Shown: positions 5,820 through 11,661 of the stretch, in pieces
How the letters are laid out: each line of letters begins with the position of its first letter
How positions within the stretch are numbered: the first letter of the stretch is position 1
NCBI GenBank assembly: GCA_020431745.1
Contig: JAGQHR010000043.1
Location: 1-11,661, forward strand
DNA from: Candidatus Eiseniibacteriota bacterium
GTDB lineage: Bacteria > Eisenbacteria > RBG-16-71-46 > CAIMUX01
Direction: 5' to 3'
DNA length: 11,661 nt
The notes under the pieces: generated by a model
What the model was told of the DNA's origin: nothing
Database searches by the model: none
The model's input: only the letters and a program-made list of their open reading frames with translations
Program-made: the position numbers and the translations under genes

Positions 5820-6410
5820 TTGAGTCTCGATCAGCCCGCGTTGGTTTTGAATCGCCACTGGGTGCCGATCGGCACGGTGCCGGTTCGCTCCGCGATCTGC
5901 CTGATCTACCGCAAGGCAGCCCGTGCGATCCTGCCTCAAGATTACAGCCTCCACGACTTCGACTCCTGGTCTGCACTGCGTGTCGCCGAGGACGAGCCCT
6001 GCATCTCGACGGTGAGCCTTCGCCTCAAGGTGCCCGAGATCGTGCTCCTGACGCATTACGCCGCCTATCCGCGACGAAGAGTGACGTTCTCGCGCAAGAA
6101 TCTCTATCGGCGCGACGGCTACACCTGTCAGTACTGCGGCGGACGTCCGCCCATGCAGGACCTGTCGATCGACCACGTGAATCCGCGCTCCCGCGGAGGG
6201 CATTCGAGCTGGGAGAACTGCGTCCTCGCCTGCATCCGCTGCAATCGCAAGAAGGCCAACCGTACGCTCGGCGAGGCGGGGCTGCACCTGTTGCGGGCGC
6301 CGGCCGAGCCGCGGTGGTCCCCGTTCGTGACCATCCCGTTGACCCAGCGGCGGACCTCCTGGGAGCAGTTCATCTCGAACGAGTACTGGAACGTCGAGCT
6401 GATGGAGTAG
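5820..6410 (+). CDS. HNH endonuclease with CxxC zinc-binding pairs
   Basis: This 196-residue protein is a stand-alone HNH nuclease-like protein. The HNH domain spans roughly residues 84-148. It has a first CxxC (C103, C106 in CQYCGG), the IDHVNPRSRGG block with Asp118-His119, WENCVLAC with Asn133, and a second CxxC (C138, C141) followed by NRKK. The ~80-residue N-terminal half (LVLNRHWVPIGTVPVRSAI, LIYRKAARAI) matches the arrangement seen in a widespread bacterial HNH family whose N-termini read LVLNR-W. TTG 5820 is chosen because GCGAGG precedes it and the resulting MSLDQPALVLNRHW matches where that family begins. The ATG-less upstream extension to 5760 is less likely. Members are usually annotated as HNH endonucleases without a proven target. 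The methyltransferase follows 100 bases downstream on the same strand. Confidence 0.88.
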   Translation: MSLDQPALVLNRHWVPIGTVPVRSAICLIYRKAARAILPQDYSLHDFDSWSALRVAEDEPCISTVSLRLKVPEIVLLTHYAAYPRRRVTFSRKNLYRRDGYTCQYCGGRPPMQDLSIDHVNPRSRGGHSSWENCVLACIRCNRKKANRTLGEAGLHLLRAPAEPRWSPFVTIPLTQRRTSWEQFISNEYWNVELME

Positions 6411-6420
6411 GCCCATGCCT

Positions 6421-6445
6421 CCGGCGTTTCCGGATGGTTCGCCGG
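6421..6445 (+). terminator. Weak hairpin after the HNH gene
   Basis: CCGGCG (6421-6426) pairs perfectly with CGCCGG (6440-6445) around a 13-base loop, 11 bases after the HNH stop. There is no T-tract and the loop is long, so this is only a possible terminator between the HNH gene and the methyltransferase gene. Confidence 0.25.
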
Positions 6446-6494
6446 GACACGGCTCCGTCCGTCATCTCGGCTGGCCCTCCTCTACGCGCTTGCC

Positions 6495-6500
6495 TACAAT
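6495..6500 (+). promoter_or_regulatory. -10 box placing a leaderless start on the methyltransferase
   Basis: TACAAT (five of six matches to TATAAT) ends nine bases before GTG 6510. A transcript starting about seven bases downstream would begin at 6507-6508, essentially at the start codon. No Shine-Dalgarno precedes the GTG (CGACCTCTT). The -35 position (TGGCCC, 6472-6477) is weak. Confidence 0.45.
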
Positions 6501-6509
6501 CGACCTCTT

Positions 6510-7487
6510 GTGACCGCCAACCTGGACATGACCGGCCCCTGTCGCCTGCTGCGAGCGGACGGGCTCGAGGTCGCCCGCGCTCTCCCGTCCGACGGCGTCG
6601 ATCTGGTTTATCTGGATCCCCCGTTCGGCGCGGGACGGACTCGGACCTTCCTGCGCGGACGCGACGGTCGGCACGGACTGGGGGAAGAGGCGGCTTACGT
6701 CGATCCGGGGAGAAACGGGCGACCTTCGCGGTGGTTGCGCGAGCTCTGCCGGGAGGTGCATCGCGTGCTGCGTCCGGGTGGGGCGTTCTTCCTGCACCTG
6801 GACTGGCGCACGGTACATCGAACGAAGATCCTTCTGGACCGCGTCTTCGGGGACGAAAACTTCCAGAACGAGATCATCTGGCGGTATGCCACGGGCGGGG
6901 TGCCGCGGCAACGCTTCGCGCGCAAGCACGACACGATCCTGTACTACACCAAGGACTGCACCAAGAACTACGACGCCCAGCGGGGTCGGAGCGGAGAGCG
7001 GGCTGGTTCCTCGGAGCCGAGCGGCGAGGCGCGGACGACGCCGACCTTCCATCGCCTGCAGGAAAAGAAGTACCTCGCGCACCGCATGGGGCGGCAGGGC
7101 GTGCCGGAGTATCGGGACGAGCGGGGTTGGTACCGGTTCCGCTACCTGGATGATGTTTGGGAGATCCCCTGGATCACGCAGGACGCGCGCGAGCGGACGG
7201 GCTATCCGACGCAGAAGCCGGTGGCGCTCCTGGAGCGCATCCTGGCGGCGACTTCGGATCCGGGTGACCTGATCGCGGACTTCTGCTGCGGTTCGGGAAC
7301 CACCCCGGCGGCCGCGGCCAAGCTCGGACGACGCTGGATTGCTTGCGACATTTCTCCGGTGGCGATCGGGATCACGGAACGACGACTGCGGGAGGGAGCG
7401 GCGGAAGCGGCCGCCGAGTTCCTGCAGGAAGATTGGATGGACCGAGAAGACCGCGCGAGCGCGGGGACGGAGGCGGCACGCACGTGA
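6510..7487 (+). CDS. Beta-class DNA methyltransferase (N6-adenine or N4-cytosine)
   Basis: This 325-residue protein is predicted to methylate an exocyclic amine of adenine or cytosine in DNA using S-adenosylmethionine. The catalytic motif IV DPPF (residues 36-39, VYLDPPFGAG) comes first. The AdoMet-binding motif I comes last as DFCCGSGTT (257-265), preceded by TGYPTQKPVALLERI (230-244). This order defines the beta class (N6_N4_Mtase family). The middle, roughly residues 150-185, is polar and low in complexity (RGRSGERAGSSEPSGEA) and overlaps where a target-recognition segment would lie. GTG 6510 is the first start; the ATG at 6528 is an alternative. No restriction subunit is fused or coupled to it. 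Its stop overlaps the start of the next gene (GTGA), implying translational coupling. The class is certain; the target sequence is unknown. Confidence 0.9.
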   Translation: MTANLDMTGPCRLLRADGLEVARALPSDGVDLVYLDPPFGAGRTRTFLRGRDGRHGLGEEAAYVDPGRNGRPSRWLRELCREVHRVLRPGGAFFLHLDWRTVHRTKILLDRVFGDENFQNEIIWRYATGGVPRQRFARKHDTILYYTKDCTKNYDAQRGRSGERAGSSEPSGEARTTPTFHRLQEKKYLAHRMGRQGVPEYRDERGWYRFRYLDDVWEIPWITQDARERTGYPTQKPVALLERILAATSDPGDLIADFCCGSGTTPAAAAKLGRRWIACDISPVAIGITERRLREGAAEAAAEFLQEDWMDREDRASAGTEAART

Positions 7488-9295
7488 GCGACGGAGGAAC
7501 GGAGCCGGGAACCTCGGCAGCGACGATCGGGGCGGCGAAGGTGGTTGGAAGCAGTTTGCGGGACGTCTACGCGAAGAAGGGCCTTTCCCAGATTCCGCGC
7601 CTGCTCTCTCTGCAGGATCGCAATCCGCTCAGCCGGACCTATGGATGCTTCAATCGGGAGTACTGGCTCTGCCGGACGCTCGACTTTCCCTCCGCGATCG
7701 CCCAGTTCGGCGTGCACTCGCTGGCATTGGCCTACGTCACGCCGTTTCCCGACAATCCCTACTTTCGGTCTCCCAAGATCCGGGAGTGGACGTTGGCCGG
7801 GATCGACTATTGGATGCGGATCCAAAAGAGCGACGGTTCCTTCGACGAGTTCTACCCCAACGAGCGCGGATGGGCGGGACCGACCGGATTCCTGCTCTAT
7901 GTGATGTGCGATTCCTATCGGTTGCTCGGCTCGGAGTTTCCCGAGTCCGAACGCAACCGATTCCTCGAGGCGGTCGCGCGCGCGGGCCGTTTTCTCGCGA
8001 AGTACGACGAGCCCGGGGTCCTCGCCAATCACCATGCGATGGCGGTGCTGCCCATCTACGAAGCGTATGCGCTGCTCGGCGAAAAGAAGCTCCTGGACGG
8101 GTTCCGGGTGCGTCTGGACGACTTCCTGGCGCAGACGCGTGACGAGGGATGGTGTCTGGAGTACGACGGGGCGGACCTCGGCTACCTCTCCGCGACCGTG
8201 AGCTTCCTCTCCAAGCTCCACAAGCTGTATCAGGACGAACGGACCGAAACGGTCTGCCGGCGTGCCATCGACTTCGCCGCCTACTTCGCCTATCCCAACA
8301 AGCACTATGCGGGCTCGATGGGGAGCCGGCAGACGCTGCACTTCTACCCGCACGGGTTCGAGGTCTACGCCGGTCAGGGAAACGGGCTGGCTGCGGCGGT
8401 GGCGCAACGTCTGCTGGAGGGCCTTGCCGAGGGCGCGCTCGTCCCGCCGGAGATCCAGGAGGACCGGTACTTCCTCTATCGGATTCCCGAGCTGCTCCAG
8501 TCGTGGGTGGACTATGGCGGTCGTCCCGATCCGCTGCCCGCTCTTCCGGACCAGGGAGAGCCGTTCCAGCGCTACTGGCCGGGCGCCAAGATCTACGCCC
8601 GCAAAGGGGTCGATGCCCGGGGCCGTGCGTACTACACGCTGGTCAATCTCGCGAAAGGTGGAGTCGTCAAACACTTCCGTCTCGATACCGGAGCCTCGGT
8701 GGAAAACGACTGCGGATTCCTGGCGCAGCTCGCGGACGGGAAGGTCATCACCTCCCAGTGGATCAGCGAAGGCAACCGGGCGCGGGGACCGCAGGAGGCG
8801 GCGGAGTCACGCGGTTCCTCGGGGGGATCTCCCGCGGCGGCGACGGTCGCGGTCGAGTCGCCGGCCCACTTCATGGTGATGAAGCTGTTCAATCCGATCA
8901 CCATGATCGGATTCCGGGTCTTCATGCTCGCCGTGGGGTGGCAGACCCGTCTCGCCTACGAGATCAAGGGCTGGATTCGCAAGCTCCTCATGACGCGGAG
9001 CGGAGCGTCCCCCGTCCGTTGGAGCCGTGAGGTATCCTTCGGAGCCGACGAGTTCGTGATTCGCGATCGGATCGAAAAGGGGACAGCGGCGGCGTTCACA
9101 CGCCTGCTCCTGGGAGACGAGTTTCACGTGCGTTACGTTCCGCAGTCACGCTACTTCCAGCCCCAGGAGCTCACTATGCAGGGAATCGACCTCGAGCCGG
9201 AAGTGCTGGATCGGCTCAATCGAACCGGAACGGTGACGATGTCCCGGCGGATCGACTACTACGACGGCCTGCGCGAGCGGCGCGTCGAGGAGTGA
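7484..9295 (+). CDS. Large helical-toroid / heparinase-like protein, probable glycan-active or envelope function
   Basis: I do not firmly recognise this 603-residue protein. The first ~400 residues are rich in amphipathic helices with recurring aromatic and Gly motifs: DYWMRIQKSDGSFDEFYPNE (108-127), NHHAMAVLPIYEAYALLG from 182, EGWCLEYDGADLGYLSATV from 221 and SMGSRQTLHFYPHG from 278. This resembles the alpha/alpha-toroid of polysaccharide lyases and heparinase II/III-type enzymes. From about 375 onward the sequence turns to beta strands (YYTLVNLAKGGVVKHFRL, REVSFGADEFVIRDRIEKG), as in the sandwich domain of those enzymes. A Ser/Gly/Ala linker (~432-460) interrupts it and is followed by a hydrophobic stretch (ITMIGFRVFMLAVGW). 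No signal peptide is evident. GTG 7484 overlaps the methyltransferase stop, with GGAGGC nine bases upstream. The gene is coupled to the membrane protein gene downstream. Catalytic residues cannot be assigned. Confidence 0.65.
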   Translation: MSDGGTEPGTSAATIGAAKVVGSSLRDVYAKKGLSQIPRLLSLQDRNPLSRTYGCFNREYWLCRTLDFPSAIAQFGVHSLALAYVTPFPDNPYFRSPKIREWTLAGIDYWMRIQKSDGSFDEFYPNERGWAGPTGFLLYVMCDSYRLLGSEFPESERNRFLEAVARAGRFLAKYDEPGVLANHHAMAVLPIYEAYALLGEKKLLDGFRVRLDDFLAQTRDEGWCLEYDGADLGYLSATVSFLSKLHKLYQDERTETVCRRAIDFAAYFAYPNKHYAGSMGSRQTLHFYPHGFEVYAGQGNGLAAAVAQRLLEGLAEGALVPPEIQEDRYFLYRIPELLQSWVDYGGRPDPLPALPDQGEPFQRYWPGAKIYARKGVDARGRAYYTLVNLAKGGVVKHFRLDTGASVENDCGFLAQLADGKVITSQWISEGNRARGPQEAAESRGSSGGSPAAATVAVESPAHFMVMKLFNPITMIGFRVFMLAVGWQTRLAYEIKGWIRKLLMTRSGASPVRWSREVSFGADEFVIRDRIEKGTAAAFTRLLLGDEFHVRYVPQSRYFQPQELTMQGIDLEPEVLDRLNRTGTVTMSRRIDYYDGLRERRVEE

Positions 9296-9300
9296 ACGGA

Positions 9301-10263
9301 GTGGAGCCGGGGGAGCGCGCGCCGGGGGACGTCGTCGAGACGGAATCGCTGGTCGCGAAGATGGCGGGGGGCAAGAAGGGCTGGATCCGCTGGGGCATCC
9401 TGGCGGCGCTCACGATCTTCGTCTTCGTCCTGCTCTCGACGCGGCTCGACTACGGGCGCGTCCGGCAAGTCCTGGTCACCGCGAACCGTCCCCTGATCGC
9501 GCTCGCCTTCGCCGTGACGATCCTCTTTCCCACCTTTTCCGCGCTGCGTTGGAAGCGGATGTTGCGGGCGCTCGGCTATCACATCAGCTTCCGCGAAGGC
9601 TGCGACATGATCATGGCGGCCTGGCCGATGGGCACGATCACGCCGTCGAAGACGGGCGATTTCGTCAAGGCCTACTACCTCAAGGGGCGGGTCCCGGTCC
9701 GGCTCGTCCTGGGCTCCGTGCTCGCCGAACGGACCGTCGACATCCTGGTCCTCCTCGCGTTGGCCCTCGTCGGCTGCCTCGCGTTCCATCGTCCCCGACT
9801 GGCCTTGCTTGCCGGTGGCGGCCTGGTCGCCGGGCTCGTCGCGATCGCAGTCCTGCTCAAGGCGCGGCTGCCGATTCCCGCGAAGTTCGCGGACAAGGCC
9901 GAGGGCGTCCTGCGATCGCTGCGCCTCCTCGCGGAGTCGCCATCGCTTCTGGCCGAGGTCGTGCTCTATACGGTGCTCAATTGGATGGCGAGCGTGACCC
10001 AGCTCTATCTCTGCTATGTGGCGCTCGGGCAGCCGGTGCCGTTCGGGCTCGCGATCGGCGCGCTGCCGCTGGCCATCTTCGTCGGGCTGCTTCCGCTCAC
10101 CCTGAGCGGGATGGGGACGCGCGACTCCGCGATCATCGTGCTCTTCCAGGGCTTCGCGTCCCCCGAAGTCTCGTTGGGGGTGGGTCTGCTCTACACGTTG
10201 TTCGGGTACTGGATCCCCTCGGTGCTCGGGCTCCCGTTCCTCAAGAGGGTGCTGCCGCGCTGA
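9301..10263 (+). CDS. LPG-synthase transmembrane-domain / flippase-like integral membrane protein
   Basis: This 320-residue protein is predicted to sit in the inner membrane with about seven to eight hydrophobic segments. These include WGILAALTIFVFVLLS, PLIALAFAVTILFPTF, ILVLLALALVGCLAF, LALLAGGGLVAGLVAIAVLL, VVLYTVLNWMASVTQLYLCY, FGLAIGALPLAIFVGLLPL and VGLLYTLFGYWIPSVLGL. Family marks of the lysylphosphatidylglycerol synthase TM domain (PF03706-type) are PSKTGDFVKAYYLKGR, LAERTVDI and PLTLSGMGTRDSAI. The catalytic acyltransferase domain of MprF is absent. Such stand-alone proteins are thought to move or handle lipid-linked substrates. GTG 9301 is preferred because GAGGAG overlaps the toroid stop eight bases upstream. 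GTG 9292, overlapping that stop as GTGA, is equally in frame. It is the last gene of the coupled trio. Confidence 0.85.
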   Translation: MEPGERAPGDVVETESLVAKMAGGKKGWIRWGILAALTIFVFVLLSTRLDYGRVRQVLVTANRPLIALAFAVTILFPTFSALRWKRMLRALGYHISFREGCDMIMAAWPMGTITPSKTGDFVKAYYLKGRVPVRLVLGSVLAERTVDILVLLALALVGCLAFHRPRLALLAGGGLVAGLVAIAVLLKARLPIPAKFADKAEGVLRSLRLLAESPSLLAEVVLYTVLNWMASVTQLYLCYVALGQPVPFGLAIGALPLAIFVGLLPLTLSGMGTRDSAIIVLFQGFASPEVSLGVGLLYTLFGYWIPSVLGLPFLKRVLPR

Positions 10264-10272
10264 GCGCTCAGC
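10259..10272. repeat. 14-bp perfect palindrome over the membrane-protein stop codon
   Basis: GCTGAGCGCTCAGC is fully self-complementary and contains the TGA stop (10261-10263). Its right half begins the first unit of the 36-bp tandem repeat. It could form a short hairpin at the operon end, but no T-tract follows. Confidence 0.55.
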
Positions 10273-10358
10273 CTCGGCACATCATCCAACGTCTGGTCAC
10301 CGCCCAGCCTCGGCGCATCATCCAACGTCCGCTCAGCGCTCAGCCTCGGCACATCATC
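10265..10358. repeat. 36-bp tandem repeat, about 2.6 copies
   Basis: Unit 1 is 10265-10300 and unit 2 is 10301-10336. Unit 3 is truncated at 10337-10358. Each begins CGCYCAGCCTCGGCRCATCATC, with few mismatches in the shared part, and the period is exactly 36. The copies are directly adjacent, with no spacers, so this is not a CRISPR array. The third copy runs into the stop codon of modC (10354-10356). The repeat fills the entire gap between the convergent membrane-protein and modC genes. Confidence 0.8.
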
Positions 10359-11421
10359 GATAAGCCTCGACGGCGCTGGCCTTGAAGGCCGCGAACACCT
10401 GCTGGCCGACCGTCAATCCGAGCGCCGCCGCGGATACACTCGTCACCTCCGCCACCAGCTGGACGTCGGTTCCCAGCGCCACGCGCACCAAACCGCTCGA
10501 CGCGGCTTCCGGCGCGACCTCCAGAACGGAGCCGCGGAACACGTTCTGCGCGCTGCCCTGGGGACGCTCGAGATGCAGGGTGATTTCGCGCGGGGCCAAC
10601 GTCAGAAAGACTTCCCCCACGGAGCCGGGATCGGGCACGGACACGATCTCGCCGCCACAGCGGACGTGCGCGATCCCGTCCGCACGTTCCACGATCTCGC
10701 CGTGCAGCAGGTTCACGCCCAAGAACTCAGCGACGTAACGGGACTTGGGATGCTGGAGCAGATCTTCCCGGGCGCCGCTCTGCGTGACTCGTCCGTGCTC
10801 CATGACGACGATCTTTCCTCCGAAGAGCATCGCCTCGAGCGGACTGTGGGTGACCAGGACGGTGATGCAGGGGAGGGTCACGAGCAAGCGGGCGAGCTCG
10901 ACCCGGACGGTGCGACGCGTTTGGACGTCGAGCGCGGAGAGCGGCTCGTCGAGCAGCAGGACCTTCGGTTCCAGGACGAGAGCTCGGGCCAACGCGACGC
11001 GCTGCTGCTGACCCCCGGACAGCTCGTGCGGCTTTCGTTGTGCCCACGCGCCGGCCGAGACTCGCTCGAGGGCCATCTCGACACGCCGGCGCAGATCGCG
11101 GCGATCCCCGCCGGCGCGCAGTCCGAAGGCGACGTTCGCGAAAACGTCGAGATGCGGGAAGAGGCCGTAGTCCTGCGGCACGTATCCGATCGCGCGCCGG
11201 TGCGGTGGAACCCGCACGTTCCGCGCCGTGTCGAGCCAGGTTTCGTCGTCCACGCGGATCGTTCCGGTGTCGGGGACGAGGGTGCCGGCGAGCGCGCGCA
11301 GGAACGTGGTCTTGCCCGACCCGCTCGCGCCCACGATCACCGCGGTGGACGCGTCCTCCGCGCCGATCCGGACCTCGAGATCGAACTCGCGGAAGCGGTG
11401 GGTGAGCTCAGCGTCGAGCAC
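10354..11421 (-). CDS. modC: Molybdate-type ABC transporter ATP-binding protein with TOBE domain
   Basis: This 355-residue protein is the ATPase that drives molybdate (or tungstate) import at the cytoplasmic face of the membrane. Seen in order: Walker A GASGSGKTT (31-39), Q-loop QDYG (Gln83), the ABC signature LSGGQQQ (134-140), Walker B VLLLDEP (154-160), the D-loop SALD and the switch His192 (LVTHS). The C-terminal ~60 residues (about 293-355, NVFRGSVLEVAPEA to QVFAAFKASAVEA) look like a TOBE/Mop-type oxyanion-sensing domain. GTG 11421 is supported by ACGAGG five bases upstream and overlaps the end of modB by 14 bases. The adjacent ModB-like permease decides for molybdate or tungstate over other ABC importers; sulfate is less likely. 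The stop lies inside the 36-bp tandem repeat. Confidence 0.88.
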   Translation of the reverse strand: MLDAELTHRFREFDLEVRIGAEDASTAVIVGASGSGKTTFLRALAGTLVPDTGTIRVDDETWLDTARNVRVPPHRRAIGYVPQDYGLFPHLDVFANVAFGLRAGGDRRDLRRRVEMALERVSAGAWAQRKPHELSGGQQQRVALARALVLEPKVLLLDEPLSALDVQTRRTVRVELARLLVTLPCITVLVTHSPLEAMLFGGKIVVMEHGRVTQSGAREDLLQHPKSRYVAEFLGVNLLHGEIVERADGIAHVRCGGEIVSVPDPGSVGEVFLTLAPREITLHLERPQGSAQNVFRGSVLEVAPEAASSGLVRVALGTDVQLVAEVTSVSAAALGLTVGQQVFAAFKASAVEAYR

Positions 11422-11661
11422 GGAAGCCTCGTGGCACCATCGGAGCGCGTAGTAGGAGAAGCAGCGCGAACGAAAAGATCACCAGGACGACCGAGAGGGT
11501 GACCGCAGCCTGCAGATCCGACTGGAGCGCGACGTAGACCGCGAGGGGCATCGTCTGGGTCCGTCCGGGCAGATTCCCCGCGAAGGTCAGGGTGGCGCCG
11601 AACTCGCCGAGAGCGCGCGCGCAGGAGAGGACGGCGCCGGCCGCGAGCGACGGAAGCGAGA
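11408..11661 (-). CDS. modB: Molybdate ABC transporter permease, C-terminal part (cut by window edge)
   Basis: The 83 C-terminal residues are visible; the N-terminus lies beyond the window. They begin SLPSLAAGAVLSCARALGEF and continue GATLTFAGNLPGRTQTMPLA. This is the cytoplasmic coupling loop (EAA-like motif, ALGEFGAT) and the GN-PGRTQT signature that is very characteristic of ModB-type permeases. A last transmembrane helix follows (VTLSVVLVIFSFALLLLLR), then a short basic tail (GFRARR). It forms the inner-membrane channel and would pair with a periplasmic ModA, presumably encoded further upstream on this strand. The reading frame overlaps the start of modC, so the two are translated together. 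Confidence 0.85.
   Translation of the reverse strand, partial: SLPSLAAGAVLSCARALGEFGATLTFAGNLPGRTQTMPLAVYVALQSDLQAAVTLSVVLVIFSFALLLLLRAPMVPRGFRARR

Noticed and set aside
5820..7487. Complete restriction-modification system
   Set aside because: The HNH protein looks like a widespread stand-alone family, and the two genes are not overlapping or fused, so the pairing is kept only as a finding.
7202..8674. 490-residue open frame antisense to the methyltransferase and toroid genes
   Set aside because: It lies wholly opposite two well-supported genes, is rich in Arg/Val/Gly with no motif, and such frames are common shadows in GC-rich DNA.
10265..10358. CRISPR-like 36-bp repeat
   Set aside because: Units are directly adjacent without spacers, and no cas gene is present.
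10573..11502. 309-residue + strand frame opposite modC
   Set aside because: Pure antisense shadow of the ATPase; the modC motifs are unambiguous on the other strand.

Overview
The window is GC-rich DNA (roughly two thirds G+C by eye) from a diderm bacterium. It encodes exported proteins, a beta-barrel-like protein and a molybdate-type ABC importer. GTG and TTG starts are frequent: at least five of the nine genes whose starts lie inside the window use them. There is no rRNA, tRNA, insertion sequence or other taxonomic marker. The lineage is therefore unresolved; an uncultured soil or sediment phylum, or a myxobacterium-like proteobacterium, would fit, but this is a guess.

Layout from left to right. 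(1) A possible C-terminal tail of an upstream + strand gene ends at 67. It is followed by a - strand radical SAM enzyme with an unusual CX11CX2C cluster motif (116-1471). (2) A 556-base gap with an 18-bp perfect palindrome leads to a + strand exported beta-barrel-like protein (2028-2753). A large GC-rich hairpin (2756-2804) separates it from the convergent epimerase gene. (3) A divergent redox pair follows: an extended SDR/NAD-dependent epimerase on - (2816-3829) and an aldo/keto reductase on + (3940-5070). They share a 110-base control region that carries a perfect 10-bp direct repeat. (4) A small secreted WXXGXW-repeat protein lies on - (5095-5433), with a possible sigma-54 promoter. (5) A + strand block starts with an HNH endonuclease (5820-6410) with a recognisable sigma-70-type promoter. 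About 100 bases later comes a tightly coupled trio: a DNA methyltransferase (6510-7487), a large helical-toroid/heparinase-like protein (7484-9295) and an LPG-synthase/flippase-like membrane protein (9301-10263). The methyltransferase appears leaderless, the toroid gene starts inside the methyltransferase stop as GTGA, and the membrane protein gene begins within a few bases of the toroid stop. (6) A 36-bp tandem repeat (2.6 copies) fills the convergent junction before modC and modB on - (10354-11661, modB cut by the window edge).

Two small modules look like functional units. modBC is a standard molybdate importer tail. The methyltransferase-toroid-membrane protein trio is the least conventional arrangement: a DNA modification enzyme is translationally coupled to what look like cell-envelope glycan or lipid genes, with a stand-alone HNH nuclease just upstream. 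I see no convincing defence island, CRISPR array or mobile element.
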